A stretch of 64,000 nucleotides of DNA from the NCBI GenBank assembly GCA_050043005.1, contig JBHJIZ010000078.1:1-64000 (forward strand). The letters run 5' to 3'. This document shows positions 1 through 8,227 of the stretch, one piece after another. The stretch comes from Thermohalobaculum sp050043005. Lineage in GTDB: Bacteria > Pseudomonadota > Alphaproteobacteria > Rhodobacterales > Rhodobacteraceae. A program made the position numbers and the translations under genes. Position 1 is the first letter of the stretch. Each line of letters opens with the position of its first letter. The notes below the pieces were generated by a model, which worked only from the letters and a program-made list of their open reading frames with translations, was not told the origin of the DNA and made no database searches.

Positions 1-801
1 CTGGATCAGCGCGACCGCCTCCAGGCCGTCCGATCGATCTGCACGCGTGTGCAGTTCGGAGGTGCCTCTGGCGCGAACTCGGCGGTTGCTCCGCATGGCC
101 CGGCGATCATCGATGCCCTTGCGCGAGAACTCGATCTTGAAGCCTCATCACCATGGCACACGAACCGTGCCTTTGCGGCGGATTTGACCGGCTGGTGCGC
201 AAGTACCGCAGGCGCCGCCGCACGGATCGCGGGCGATGTGCTGTTGCTTGCCCGGCGCGAGATTGCCGAGGTGCGGCTTGCGGGCGGGGGTGGATCGTCG
301 ACCATGCCGAACAAGTCCAACCCCGTCAGCGCCGAGGTGACAGTTGCACTCGGGCGCTACGCGGCAACGCTGACCACGCCTGCGACACTGGCGATGCATC
401 ACCACGAGGATCGCGACTCCACCGCATGTGTGTTGGAATGGCTGGTGATCCCGCAGGCGATGAGCTGTGCGGGTGCAAGCCTGCGGTCCCTGCGCGCCAC
501 GCTCGACGCGCTGACACCGGATGTGTCGGCCATGGACCGCACATTGGCACTCGATGGCGGTGCAGCCCTGGCCGAAGCGGCAAGTTTCGCCCTCGCCAGC
601 GACATGCCCCGGGCCAAAGCACAATCATTGGTCAAACCCGCCGCGAAAACAGCCCGCGAGGACGGGCGCAGTTTGGTCGAGATCCTGTCCGAGCAAAGCG
701 GCTGCGCCGACTTGGCCGATCGGGTCGCCGACCTGGCCGCACAGGGAACAGGCCGCGAGATTATCGAACAGATCATCAATCGTGCCCGGTCCGGTGCCTG
801 A
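1..801 (+). CDS. pcaB: 3-carboxy-cis,cis-muconate cycloisomerase-like lyase, 3' part
   Basis: The reading frame is open from base 1, so the gene begins outside the window and about 266 C-terminal residues are visible. The fumarase/aspartase superfamily signature GSSTMPNKSNP, followed by E, is present, and the text before it (VQFGGASGAN) resembles PcaB. PcaB converts 3-carboxy-cis,cis-muconate to 4-carboxymuconolactone in the protocatechuate branch of the beta-ketoadipate pathway, in the cytoplasm. Family members are about 350 to 450 residues long, so roughly the N-terminal third is missing. Other superfamily members, such as adenylosuccinate lyase, share the signature. The glycine-rich GGASG stretch and the C-terminal layout favour PcaB. 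No other pca gene is visible downstream. Confidence 0.75.
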   Translation: MDQRDRLQAVRSICTRVQFGGASGANSAVAPHGPAIIDALARELDLEASSPWHTNRAFAADLTGWCASTAGAAARIAGDVLLLARREIAEVRLAGGGGSSTMPNKSNPVSAEVTVALGRYAATLTTPATLAMHHHEDRDSTACVLEWLVIPQAMSCAGASLRSLRATLDALTPDVSAMDRTLALDGGAALAEAASFALASDMPRAKAQSLVKPAAKTAREDGRSLVEILSEQSGCADLADRVADLAAQGTGREIIEQIINRARSGA

Positions 802-1015
802 CCCGGGAGAGCATGGATCCGCCCCAGGTACGGCGGTGTCCCATGCGCGGCGCAGCATGACATGCTGCTCCGCAGACACGGGACCGCTGCGATGAGCTCG
901 AGGCGCAGGCGCGACGGCGATATCCGCTTAATGGAAAATTACGTGACAAAAGTCATGCGGGGTTTCACGCGAGATTTCACGTCGATGTTCTCGCTTCAGA
1001 CCTGCCCTTGGGCGA

Positions 1016-1411
1016 TCAGGCTGGCGCGGCGGCAAGTACCTCGATCTCGACCTTGAACTCGGGCCGCGTGAACCCCGCCACGATCATCAGGGTCGAGGCA
1101 GGCGGCGGATCCAGCCCTTCGATCCAGGCATCACGGGCCGCCATATAGCCCGTCATGTGTGCCCGGTCGGTCACGTAGGCATTGATCCGGACGACATGGG
1201 CGCGGGTCATCCGCGCCTCGGCCAGGATGGCATCGATATTGCCAAAACAGATCTTGGCCTGCGCGCGCGGGTCTTCCGGCGCCCGGTCGGCGACATCGAC
1301 GCCCAATTGACCGGACAGGACAGCCATACGGTACCCGGGCGGCACCTCGATCCCGTGTGAATAGCTGGCAAACGGGGGACGGATGCCATCGGGGGCGAGG
1401 GCTTTGAACAT
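1016..1411 (-). CDS. RidA/YjgF-like family protein (non-canonical)
   Basis: A protein of 131 residues with the RidA fold pattern: VLSGQLGVD near residue 35, a central INAYVTD and a C-terminal VEIEVLAA. RidA proteins hydrolyse reactive enamine/imine intermediates from PLP enzymes. The canonical catalytic arginine of the PAR segment appears to be replaced (the local text is PPASTLM), which suggests a non-deaminase Rid subfamily. I chose the ATG at 1411 because the protein then begins at a typical RidA N-terminus; the longer frame up to 1477 adds an unrelated basic stretch. The gene diverges from the ABC importer operon starting at 1633 and may act on an unstable product of that pathway (inference). 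Confidence 0.8.
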   Translation of the reverse strand: MFKALAPDGIRPPFASYSHGIEVPPGYRMAVLSGQLGVDVADRAPEDPRAQAKICFGNIDAILAEARMTRAHVVRINAYVTDRAHMTGYMAARDAWIEGLDPPPASTLMIVAGFTRPEFKVEIEVLAAAPA

Positions 1412-1517
1412 CTGGGATCTCTGGCGTCGGTCACGAGGTTTCGCGCGTATCGTGTCCGGATGAACACTGGTCCGCAAGTGCCGATCCGATAGTCATTTGA
1501 CGCGTGCCGCGCGCTCG

Positions 1518-1546
1518 TTTGCTCCAATTCAGGGCAAATGAGCAAA
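1518..1546. promoter_or_regulatory. Inverted repeat, possible operator of the importer/catabolic operon
   Basis: TTTGCTC at 1518-1524 and GAGCAAA at 1540-1546 are perfect inverted copies separated by 15 bases, in the gap between the divergent RidA-like gene and the ABC operon. A second pair, CTCCA at 1522 and TGGAG at 1555, overlaps it. The position fits an operator for one or both units. No regulator gene is adjacent, and chance cannot be excluded. Confidence 0.35.
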
Positions 1547-1632
1547 AAATTTGCTGGAGTGCACTCTGACACTTTGCCTTGGCGCCGTGGTGCGCTTCAT
1601 CTTCGGTCTGATCGAATCACAAGGAGTCCGCC

Positions 1633-2667
1633 ATGATCTCTCTCACGAAGACCTGTGCAGGCGCCGCGCTGGCAGCCGCCCTGACCGCCTCCACCGCCTC
1701 CACCGCCTTTGCCGCCGAGAAAGTTGCCTTTGGAACCAACTGGCTGGCCCAGGCCGAGCATGGTGGTTTCTACCAATCCGTCGCCGATGGCACCTATGCG
1801 GCCTGCGGCCTGGACGTGACCATTGTCCCCGGCGGACCGCAGGTGAACAACCGGGCGCTGCTGCTCGCCGGGAAGATCGATTTCCACATGGGCGGCGATA
1901 TGCTGGGCGCATTCAATGCCGTGAAGGAAGGCATCCCGGTCGTCTCTGTTGCGGCGATCTTCCAGAAGCACCCACAGGTCATTCTGGCCCACCCGGGCGA
2001 GGCGGATAGCTGGGAGGACCTGAAAGATCTCACACTGCTGATCGGCGATAACGGCTTCCAGACGTTCTACAAGTGGATGATCGCCGAGTACGGCTTTACC
2101 GCCGACCAACGCCGCCCGTACACGTTCAACCCTGCGCCGTTCCTGGCGGACAGCAAGTTGGGCATGCAGGGTTATCTGTCGTCGGAACCGTTTCTGGTGC
2201 AGAAAGAGGGCGGCTTCACGCCGAATGTCTTCCTGATCGCGGACGCGGGCTACTCGACCTACGCGACCACCATCGAGACCATGGCCGACACGATCAAGGA
2301 TCGCCCCGAAGCCGTGAAGTGCTTTGTCGAAGGCTCGATCAAGGGCTGGTACACGTATCTCTACGGTGACAACGCGGCGGCGAACGCACTGATCAAGGGC
2401 GACAATCCCGAAATGTCAGACGACAAGATCGCGTATGCCATCGAAAAAATGCTCGCCAACGGCATCGTCGACAGCGGCGACGCCGAGACGAAAGGCATCG
2501 GTGTGATCACCGAGCAGAAGGTCGGCGACTTCTACGACAAGATGGAAGTCGGCGACTTCGACGACAAGATGGTTGCTGCGGGGATCATCGACGCAGGCCT
2601 CGACTGGAAGGCAGCGTTCGATGCCTCGTTCTCTGGCCAGGGTGTCGGTATGGACCTCAAGAAGTAA
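1633..2667 (+). CDS. ABC transporter substrate-binding protein, NMT1/THI5-like
   Basis: A periplasmic solute-binding protein of 344 residues. The first 28 residues form a Sec signal peptide ending in AFA. The mature part begins KVAFGTNWLAQAEHGGFYQS, the ligand-domain opening of the NMT1/THI5 family, whose members bind pyrimidine precursors, riboflavin, taurine or other small molecules. The start is set by AAGGAG eight bases upstream. It is the first gene of a co-directional run that ends at 9941, followed directly by its ATPase and permease. A 27-base near-perfect direct repeat inside the gene (2521-2574) duplicates nine residues in its C-terminal lobe. The substrate cannot be read from the sequence; the enzyme genes downstream suggest an N-heterocycle. 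Confidence 0.88.
   Translation: MISLTKTCAGAALAAALTASTASTAFAAEKVAFGTNWLAQAEHGGFYQSVADGTYAACGLDVTIVPGGPQVNNRALLLAGKIDFHMGGDMLGAFNAVKEGIPVVSVAAIFQKHPQVILAHPGEADSWEDLKDLTLLIGDNGFQTFYKWMIAEYGFTADQRRPYTFNPAPFLADSKLGMQGYLSSEPFLVQKEGGFTPNVFLIADAGYSTYATTIETMADTIKDRPEAVKCFVEGSIKGWYTYLYGDNAAANALIKGDNPEMSDDKIAYAIEKMLANGIVDSGDAETKGIGVITEQKVGDFYDKMEVGDFDDKMVAAGIIDAGLDWKAAFDASFSGQGVGMDLKK
2521..2574 (+). repeat. 27-base in-frame tandem duplication inside the binding-protein gene
   Basis: Bases 2521-2547 and 2548-2574 are nearly identical 27-mers, encoding VGDFYDKME and VGDFDDKMV. They differ at one position in the Tyr/Asp codon and in the last codon. The duplication keeps the reading frame. It looks like a recent replication-slippage event, or a lineage-specific insertion. 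Confidence 0.8.
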
Positions 2668-2726
2668 ACACGCTAACGGCACGGGGTGGGTAACACCCAT
2701 CCCAAGCCATCTTCGGAAACCCGCCC

Positions 2727-3509
2727 ATGACCGTTCAGCTCCCCATCGGAGAACGTCCAGAGCTGTTGAGAATGAGCCGTGTCGGCAAAACGTTCGGCGG
2801 TGGCGTCGTCGCGCTCAAGGACATGGATCTCAAAGTCGGTCAGGGCGACTTTATCTCGCTGTTGGGACCATCTGGGTGCGGCAAGTCCACGGCCTTGCGC
2901 CTGATCTCGGGCCTCATGACCGCAACCGCCGGAGCCGTGCGCTGGAAGGGTGATCACGACACCGGGGATCTGGGCGTGGTGTACCAGGAACCAACACTGA
3001 TGCCCTGGGCGACGGTCGCACAGAATGTCTGGCTGCCGATGCGTTTGCGCGGTCAGGCATTTGCATCGGTCGCCGACGATATCACGCGCACGCTGGGACT
3101 GGTTGGTCTGGACGGTTTTGCCGATGCCTACCCGCGCGAGTTGTCTGGCGGCATGAAGATGCGGGTCTCGATTGCACGTGCGCTGGTCACCAAGCCCCGT
3201 CTGATCCTTATGGACGAACCCTTCGCAGCCCTCGACGAGATTACGCGCTTCAAGCTGAACAACGATCTTCTGGCAATGAAGGCGCAGATCGGCTGCACCG
3301 TAATCTTCGTGACCCACTCGGTTTTCGAAAGCGTCTTCCTGTCGGATCGCATCGTCGTCATGGCGGCACGACCGGGGCGTGTGATCCGCGAATTGCAGGT
3401 CGATCAACCCTATCCGCGTGATGAGGCGTTCCGCACCTCGGCAGAGTACGCAGCCTATTGCCGCGAAACCTCCGACGCCCTGCACGTCGCGATGGGAGAG
3501 GCAGCATGA
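2727..3509 (+). CDS. ABC transporter ATP-binding protein (nitrate/sulfonate/pyrimidine type)
   Basis: A cytoplasmic ATPase of 260 residues for the importer encoded on either side. It has Walker A GPSGCGKST at residues 47-55, the Q-loop Gln near 87, the signature LSGGM at 139-143, Walker B LILMDEP at 159-165 and the switch His near 197. Length and motif spacing are those of the SsuB/TauB/ThiZ group. The gene follows the binding protein by 59 bases and overlaps the permease start by four bases (ATGA), which indicates translational coupling. Confidence 0.93.
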   Translation: MTVQLPIGERPELLRMSRVGKTFGGGVVALKDMDLKVGQGDFISLLGPSGCGKSTALRLISGLMTATAGAVRWKGDHDTGDLGVVYQEPTLMPWATVAQNVWLPMRLRGQAFASVADDITRTLGLVGLDGFADAYPRELSGGMKMRVSIARALVTKPRLILMDEPFAALDEITRFKLNNDLLAMKAQIGCTVIFVTHSVFESVFLSDRIVVMAARPGRVIRELQVDQPYPRDEAFRTSAEYAAYCRETSDALHVAMGEAA

Positions 3510-4369
3510 CCGACGTGATCGATACTCCTGTCACGGTTCCGGCCGAGATCGACGCCGACGAGCGCGCGCGGCTGAACCGGGCGCGGTTCGAACGCTGGGG
3601 CAGTTGGGCGCTACCCCTGATCGTGATGGCTCTGATGGTGTTCCTTTGGGACCGGATCGTCGTCTGGTACGACATCAAGCATTACATCTTGCCGGGGCCG
3701 GGCCGGGTGCTGAACAGCCTGATTGAAGGGCAGGCCGTGTTCTTCGACGCCTGGGTTCTGACCCTTGCCGTGACCGCCGCGGCACTGGCGTTGGCAGTGA
3801 TCTTCGGGGTTGGCCTGGCTGTGCTGTTCACGCAATCCCGGCTGATAGAGATGTCGCTTTATCCGTACGCTGTGATCTTGCAGGTCACGCCAGTTGTCTC
3901 GATCGCGCCGCTGATCTTCATCTATGTCGACTCCAAGGTCGCCGGCCTGCTGATCTGTGCCTGGATCGTCGCCTTTTTCCCGGTGCTGTCGAACACGACG
4001 CTGGGTCTGAATTCGGCCGATCACAATCTGCGAGACCTGTTCCGGATCTACGGCGCGACGCGCTGGCAGCGGCTGCGGTATCTGCAACTTCCATCCGCGT
4101 TGCCCTATTTCCTGGGAGGTCTTCGGATCGCGGGAGGCTTGTCCTTGATCGGTGCTGTCGTAGCCGAACTGGTCGCAGGGTCCGGCGGGATCGGCGTCGG
4201 TCTGGCGGGCCTGATACAGGAGGCAGGATATCGCCTGAACATCGCGCGCATGTTCGCGGCCCTTATCTTGATCGCCGCCACGGGCATCGCGATCTTCGCG
4301 CTTTTGTCCTTCGTCTCACATCTATTGCTGCGAAAGTGGCATGAGAGCGCCGTCAAGCGAGAGGGATAA
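3506..4369 (+). CDS. ABC transporter permease (BPD_transp_1 type)
   Basis: An inner-membrane permease of 287 residues with about six hydrophobic segments after a charged N-terminus. The cytoplasmic EAA-like loop lies in the stretch FRIYGATRWQRLRYLQLPSA (about residues 180-199). I set the start at the ATG overlapping the ATPase stop, not at an in-frame ATG 48 bases earlier that would add an arginine-rich tail inside the ATPase gene. The stop overlaps the next start by one base (TAATG). Together with the two preceding genes it forms a complete NMT1-type importer. Confidence 0.92.
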   Translation: MTDVIDTPVTVPAEIDADERARLNRARFERWGSWALPLIVMALMVFLWDRIVVWYDIKHYILPGPGRVLNSLIEGQAVFFDAWVLTLAVTAAALALAVIFGVGLAVLFTQSRLIEMSLYPYAVILQVTPVVSIAPLIFIYVDSKVAGLLICAWIVAFFPVLSNTTLGLNSADHNLRDLFRIYGATRWQRLRYLQLPSALPYFLGGLRIAGGLSLIGAVVAELVAGSGGIGVGLAGLIQEAGYRLNIARMFAALILIAATGIAIFALLSFVSHLLLRKWHESAVKREG

Positions 4370-5637
4370 TGGATTTCCGCACACTTCCAAAAGGACCGTT
4401 GACGCTTGCGAACCTGACCGCTCCCGGTTGCCTTGTTGGCTCGACGGACGAGGCGGCTCGGATCGATCTGAGTATCGCCGATGGAAGGCTGACGAAACCC
4501 GGCATTGGCGAGACCATCGATATGGCGGGTGCGATGGTCTTTCCGACATTCGTCGACATGCACACGCATCTCGACAAGGGGCATATCTGGGGCCGTACGC
4601 CGAATCCGGATGGCACGTTCATGGGCGCGCTCAGCAGCGTCGGCGAAGACCGCGCTGCCCGATGGTCAGCCGATGATGTCCGCCGTCGGATCGACTTCAC
4701 GCTGCGATCCGCCTACGTCCACGGGACGGGTGCCATCCGCACGCATATCGATTCGATCCCCCCGCAAGAGGATATATCTTGGCCGGTCATTCGCGAGATC
4801 CGCTCTGATTGGGCGGGTCGGATCGACCTGCAGGCGGTGTGCCTTGTCGGTATCGACCGGGTTGGCGATACACCTGAGTTCACGAAGATCGCCGATATCG
4901 TCGCGCAGTCCCAGGGCGTCCTTGGGGCCGTGACCTATCCCGATCCCGAGCTTGAAGACAAGTTACGGCTGTTCTTCCGCATGGCCGAAGCGCGCGGTCT
5001 GGACGCTGATTTCCACGTGGATGAAACGCTGGATTCCTCGGTCGCGACTTTGCGCGTGATTGCCGAAATCGTTCTGGAAGCCGGCTTCCAAGCCCCGGTG
5101 ACGGTCGGTCATTGCTGCTCGCTCTCGACACAGCCCGAGGCCGAGGCGCTGGAGACCTTGGGTCTGGTGGCTGAGGCGGGGATCAACGTGGTGTCTCTGC
5201 CGCTTTGCAATCTCTATCTTCAGGACCGCCACGCCAAACGCACTCCGCGCTATCGCGGCGTGACGCTGGTGCACGAGATGAAGGCACGCGGGACCAATGT
5301 CAGCTTCGCCTCGGACAACACGCGCGATCCATTCTATGCCTACGGCGATCTGGATATGCTGGAGGTGATGCGAGAGGCGACGCGCATTGCCCATCTCGAC
5401 CACTCCGATGCTGACTGGGTCAACGCCTTTCTCACCAATCCCGCAAAGGCTTCGGGCTTCAAACTCCCCTCCCTTGCGCCCGGTGCGCCCGCCGATCTGG
5501 TGATCTGCAAGGCAAGAAATTTCACCGAACTGATGTCCCGCCCGCAATCCGACCGCATCGTCGTGCGCGGTGGTGAACAGATCGACCGTACCCTTCCCGA
5601 TTACTCGGAACTCGATGATCTGATGGAGCCCGCATGA
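4369..5637 (+). CDS. Cytosine deaminase-like amidohydrolase (CodA family)
   Basis: A protein of 422 residues, close to the 427 of E. coli CodA. All amidohydrolase ligands can be placed: HTH at His65/His67, DFHVDE with His216 and Glu219, GHC with His248, and SDN with Asp316. These match CodA His61, His63, His214, Glu217, His246 and Asp313 in order and spacing. CodA-type enzymes deaminate or hydrolyse cytosine, isocytosine, creatinine or related rings. The gene sits in the middle of the importer operon with overlaps on both sides (one base with the permease, four with the oxidase). It is therefore probably the ring-acting hydrolase for the imported compound. The exact substrate is unknown. Confidence 0.85.
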   Translation: MDFRTLPKGPLTLANLTAPGCLVGSTDEAARIDLSIADGRLTKPGIGETIDMAGAMVFPTFVDMHTHLDKGHIWGRTPNPDGTFMGALSSVGEDRAARWSADDVRRRIDFTLRSAYVHGTGAIRTHIDSIPPQEDISWPVIREIRSDWAGRIDLQAVCLVGIDRVGDTPEFTKIADIVAQSQGVLGAVTYPDPELEDKLRLFFRMAEARGLDADFHVDETLDSSVATLRVIAEIVLEAGFQAPVTVGHCCSLSTQPEAEALETLGLVAEAGINVVSLPLCNLYLQDRHAKRTPRYRGVTLVHEMKARGTNVSFASDNTRDPFYAYGDLDMLEVMREATRIAHLDHSDADWVNAFLTNPAKASGFKLPSLAPGAPADLVICKARNFTELMSRPQSDRIVVRGGEQIDRTLPDYSELDDLMEPA

Positions 5638-7034
5638 CACCCAACGTCGCCGCCGCGAAGGAAGCCCTGAGCCATCTTGATATCGAACAGAATGACACGC
5701 TGATCCGGAACAAGAGCCGCGATTTCTTCTGGTACTCACCCGTCCTGAAGGACCGTCTGGATCACGTGACCGCCGATTTCGTCGTCGCACCGCGTTCTGA
5801 GGCCGAGATCATTGAGGTTCTCAAGACCTGCTACGCCCATGACTGCCCGGTCACCACGCGCGGCGCGGGCACGGGCAACTATGGCCAGGCCATGCCGCTT
5901 GCGGGCGGCTGCGTCATGCACCTGCGCCACATGGACAAGGTGCGCGAGATCCATCCCGGCCGCGTCGTGTCGGAACCCGGTGTCCTGCTCAAGGATCTGG
6001 ATGCTGCCTGCAAAGAACATTCGGGCCAGGAGATCCGGATGTTCTCGTCGACCTGGGCGACGGCGACGATTGGCGGCTTCATCGCCGGAGGATCGGGCGG
6101 TGTCGGCTCGGTCACCTGGGGATCATTGCGTGATCTCGGCAACATCATCCGTCTGCGGGTCGTGACCATGGAGGAAGAGCCGCGCGTGCTCGATTTCCGG
6201 GGCGAGGAACTGGCCCGGGTCAGCCACGCATATGGCACGAACGGGATCATCACCGAGATCGAAATGCCGTTGGCGCCCGCCTACGACTGGGTCGAGATGT
6301 TTGTGGCCTTCGATGACTTCGGCGACGCGATGCAGTACTCGCTCGATCTGGCGAACGAGGACGGCATCCTGGTCAAGCTAATCACGCCCTTTGAGGCGCC
6401 TATCGCGCACGACTACTTCCAGCGCGTCAAGCCACACGTCACGCCCGAGACCCACGTGATTGCCCTGATGGTCGCGCCGCACTCGATGGATGGGTTCGAC
6501 ACGTTCACCGCGCGGCGAGCAGGCGCGAAAGTGATCTATCAATCCACCGACAACGATTGGGCGCGCGGACCGGGGCCGATCTTCGAGTATGGCTGGAACC
6601 ACACGACCCTGCGTGCGCTGAAGGTTGACCCGTCGATCACTTACCTTCAGGTGCGCTACGGCCATCCGGATCCGATCGCCAAGGTACAATCGATCCGCGA
6701 GGCCTTTGGCGGTGAAGTGCTGCAACATCTCGAGGTCTTCCGCGAACATGGCACAACGCTGTTCAGCGGCCTGCCGATCGTGAAGTTCACCACAGAAGAG
6801 CGGCTCGACGAGATTGTGCGCATCCACGAAGAGCTTGGCTGCATGGTCTTCACCCCGCACCGCTACACGTTGGAGGAAGGTGGGCGCCAGACCGTCGATG
6901 ACCGGCAACTGGCGTTCAAGCGCGAGGCTGACCCCAAGGGCCTACTCAACCCCGGCAAGATGATCGCCTGGGACGATCCGGACTGGGGCTTCGAGCGAAT
7001 GTACGCCTACCCAAAGCTTCAAGCCGCCGAATAG
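5634..7034 (+). CDS. FAD-binding oxidoreductase (PCMH-type, GlcD-like)
   Basis: A protein of 466 residues. The FAD-binding PCMH domain occupies roughly residues 45-220, with RGAGTGNYGQ at 76-85 and a later ATIGGFIAGGSGG segment. The C-terminal end carries the ADPKGLLNPGKMI motif of the FAD-linked oxidase C-terminal domain. Such enzymes oxidise hydroxy acids, alcohols or amine-type carbon centres. It starts at an ATGA overlap with the CodA-like gene and is followed ten bases later by an NAD(P)H oxidoreductase with an AGGAG site. Its role in the operon is probably oxidation of a ring-opened or partly hydrolysed intermediate (inference). Confidence 0.82.
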   Translation: MTPNVAAAKEALSHLDIEQNDTLIRNKSRDFFWYSPVLKDRLDHVTADFVVAPRSEAEIIEVLKTCYAHDCPVTTRGAGTGNYGQAMPLAGGCVMHLRHMDKVREIHPGRVVSEPGVLLKDLDAACKEHSGQEIRMFSSTWATATIGGFIAGGSGGVGSVTWGSLRDLGNIIRLRVVTMEEEPRVLDFRGEELARVSHAYGTNGIITEIEMPLAPAYDWVEMFVAFDDFGDAMQYSLDLANEDGILVKLITPFEAPIAHDYFQRVKPHVTPETHVIALMVAPHSMDGFDTFTARRAGAKVIYQSTDNDWARGPGPIFEYGWNHTTLRALKVDPSITYLQVRYGHPDPIAKVQSIREAFGGEVLQHLEVFREHGTTLFSGLPIVKFTTEERLDEIVRIHEELGCMVFTPHRYTLEEGGRQTVDDRQLAFKREADPKGLLNPGKMIAWDDPDWGFERMYAYPKLQAAE

Positions 7035-7043
7035 GAGCGTCCC

Positions 7044-7625
7044 ATGCCGCGTGCGCTGGTTCTGTTTGCGCATCCCTGTGACGAGAGCTTTTCGGCGGCC
7101 CTTCACACCCGCGTGGTCGACGAACTGTCTCAGAACTGGGAGGTCGACGATTGCGACCTCAACGCCGAGGGTTTCAATCCGGTCCTGACCGCCGCAGAGC
7201 GGCGCGCCTATCATGACGAGCCCGGGAACATCGAGCCGGTGCGCGAATACGTTGAACGCTTGCGCGCAGCGACGGCGCTTGTCCTGGTCTTTCCGGTCTG
7301 GAATTTCGGATATCCTGCCGTGCTGAAGGGTTTTTTCGATCGTGTCTTCTTACCCGGCGTGTCGTTCAACATCGCCGATCACAAGGTGCAACCCAATCTG
7401 CAGAACATCCGGCGTCTTGCAGCGGTGACGACATATGGCGGGGCGCGCCAGCGCGCGTTCCTGGCCGGAGATCCGCCGCGCAAGATCGTCACGCGTCACC
7501 TGCGATACGTCTGTCATGCCCATGCCAAGATGCGCTACCTGGCGCTCTATGGCATGAACAACGCCACGGACGCGAAGCGAGGTGTGTTCCTTGAACGCGT
7601 CGGGTCGGAAATGGCGGCGCTGTGA
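7044..7625 (+). CDS. NAD(P)H-dependent oxidoreductase, flavodoxin-like fold (first copy)
   Basis: A protein of 193 residues of the flavodoxin_2 / Kef-ancillary / MdaB family. It opens with ALVLFAHPCDESFSAA, which binds the FMN phosphate, and has FPVWNFGYPAVLKGFFDRVF in the middle, the usual family core. Members reduce quinones or serve as flavin reductases using NAD(P)H. AGGAG lies six bases before the ATG. The next gene encodes a paralogue and overlaps its stop, so two distinct reductases or a heteromer are possible. In this operon they may supply electrons to, or accept them from, the oxidase. Confidence 0.85.
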   Translation: MPRALVLFAHPCDESFSAALHTRVVDELSQNWEVDDCDLNAEGFNPVLTAAERRAYHDEPGNIEPVREYVERLRAATALVLVFPVWNFGYPAVLKGFFDRVFLPGVSFNIADHKVQPNLQNIRRLAAVTTYGGARQRAFLAGDPPRKIVTRHLRYVCHAHAKMRYLALYGMNNATDAKRGVFLERVGSEMAAL

Positions 7626-8227
7626 TGCGCGTCCTTGTCGTCTATTGCCATCCCAATCCGAAAAGCTTCAACGCCGCCATCCGCGATCTGGTGGTCGAAC
7701 GCGCCAAGGCGGTGGGCGCTGAAATTCAGGTGCTGGATCTGTATGCAGAGGGTTTCGATCCGCTGCTGTCGCTGGCGGAGTTCGAGATCTATGAGACGGT
7801 TCCCGATAACACGTCGACTGTTGCCAGGCATGTCGAAGCGATCCGCTGGTGCGACACCTTGATATTCGTCTATCCGACCTGGTGGTATGCGCATCCTGCC
7901 ATGCTGAAGGGGTGGCTCGACCGTGTGCTGTTGCCGGGCGTGGCCGGCGAGATGCCGGATGGCGGCGATATTCGCCCGACATTGACCCACATCACGCGCC
8001 TTGGTGTATTTACCACCTGCGGTGCGTCCTGGTGGTTGACACGGTTCATCGGCTTTCCGGGGCGCAGAGTGATCCTGCGCGGCATCAGAATCTTATGTGC
8101 CAAGCGCTGCCGGACGACGTTCCTTGCGCACTATCTGATGGACGCCTCGACGCCCAAGACGAGAGACAAGCACTTGATGCGGGTTCGCAGGACGATGGAC
8201 AGATTGATGGCAGGGGGATCTCGATGA
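7625..8227 (+). CDS. NAD(P)H-dependent oxidoreductase, flavodoxin-like fold (second copy)
   Basis: A protein of 200 residues, paralogous to the product of the gene just upstream. It opens with RVLVVYCHPNPKSFNAAI, and YPTWWYAHPAMLKGWLDRV is the family core near residue 80. The start is the ATG in a TGATG overlap with the preceding stop; a GTG one codon earlier is also possible. The extra C-terminal region is rich in basic residues. The stop overlaps the start of the 2-oxoglutarate-type oxygenase. Tandem paired quinone-reductase-like genes inside a catabolic operon are unusual. Confidence 0.84.
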   Translation: MRVLVVYCHPNPKSFNAAIRDLVVERAKAVGAEIQVLDLYAEGFDPLLSLAEFEIYETVPDNTSTVARHVEAIRWCDTLIFVYPTWWYAHPAMLKGWLDRVLLPGVAGEMPDGGDIRPTLTHITRLGVFTTCGASWWLTRFIGFPGRRVILRGIRILCAKRCRTTFLAHYLMDASTPKTRDKHLMRVRRTMDRLMAGGSR

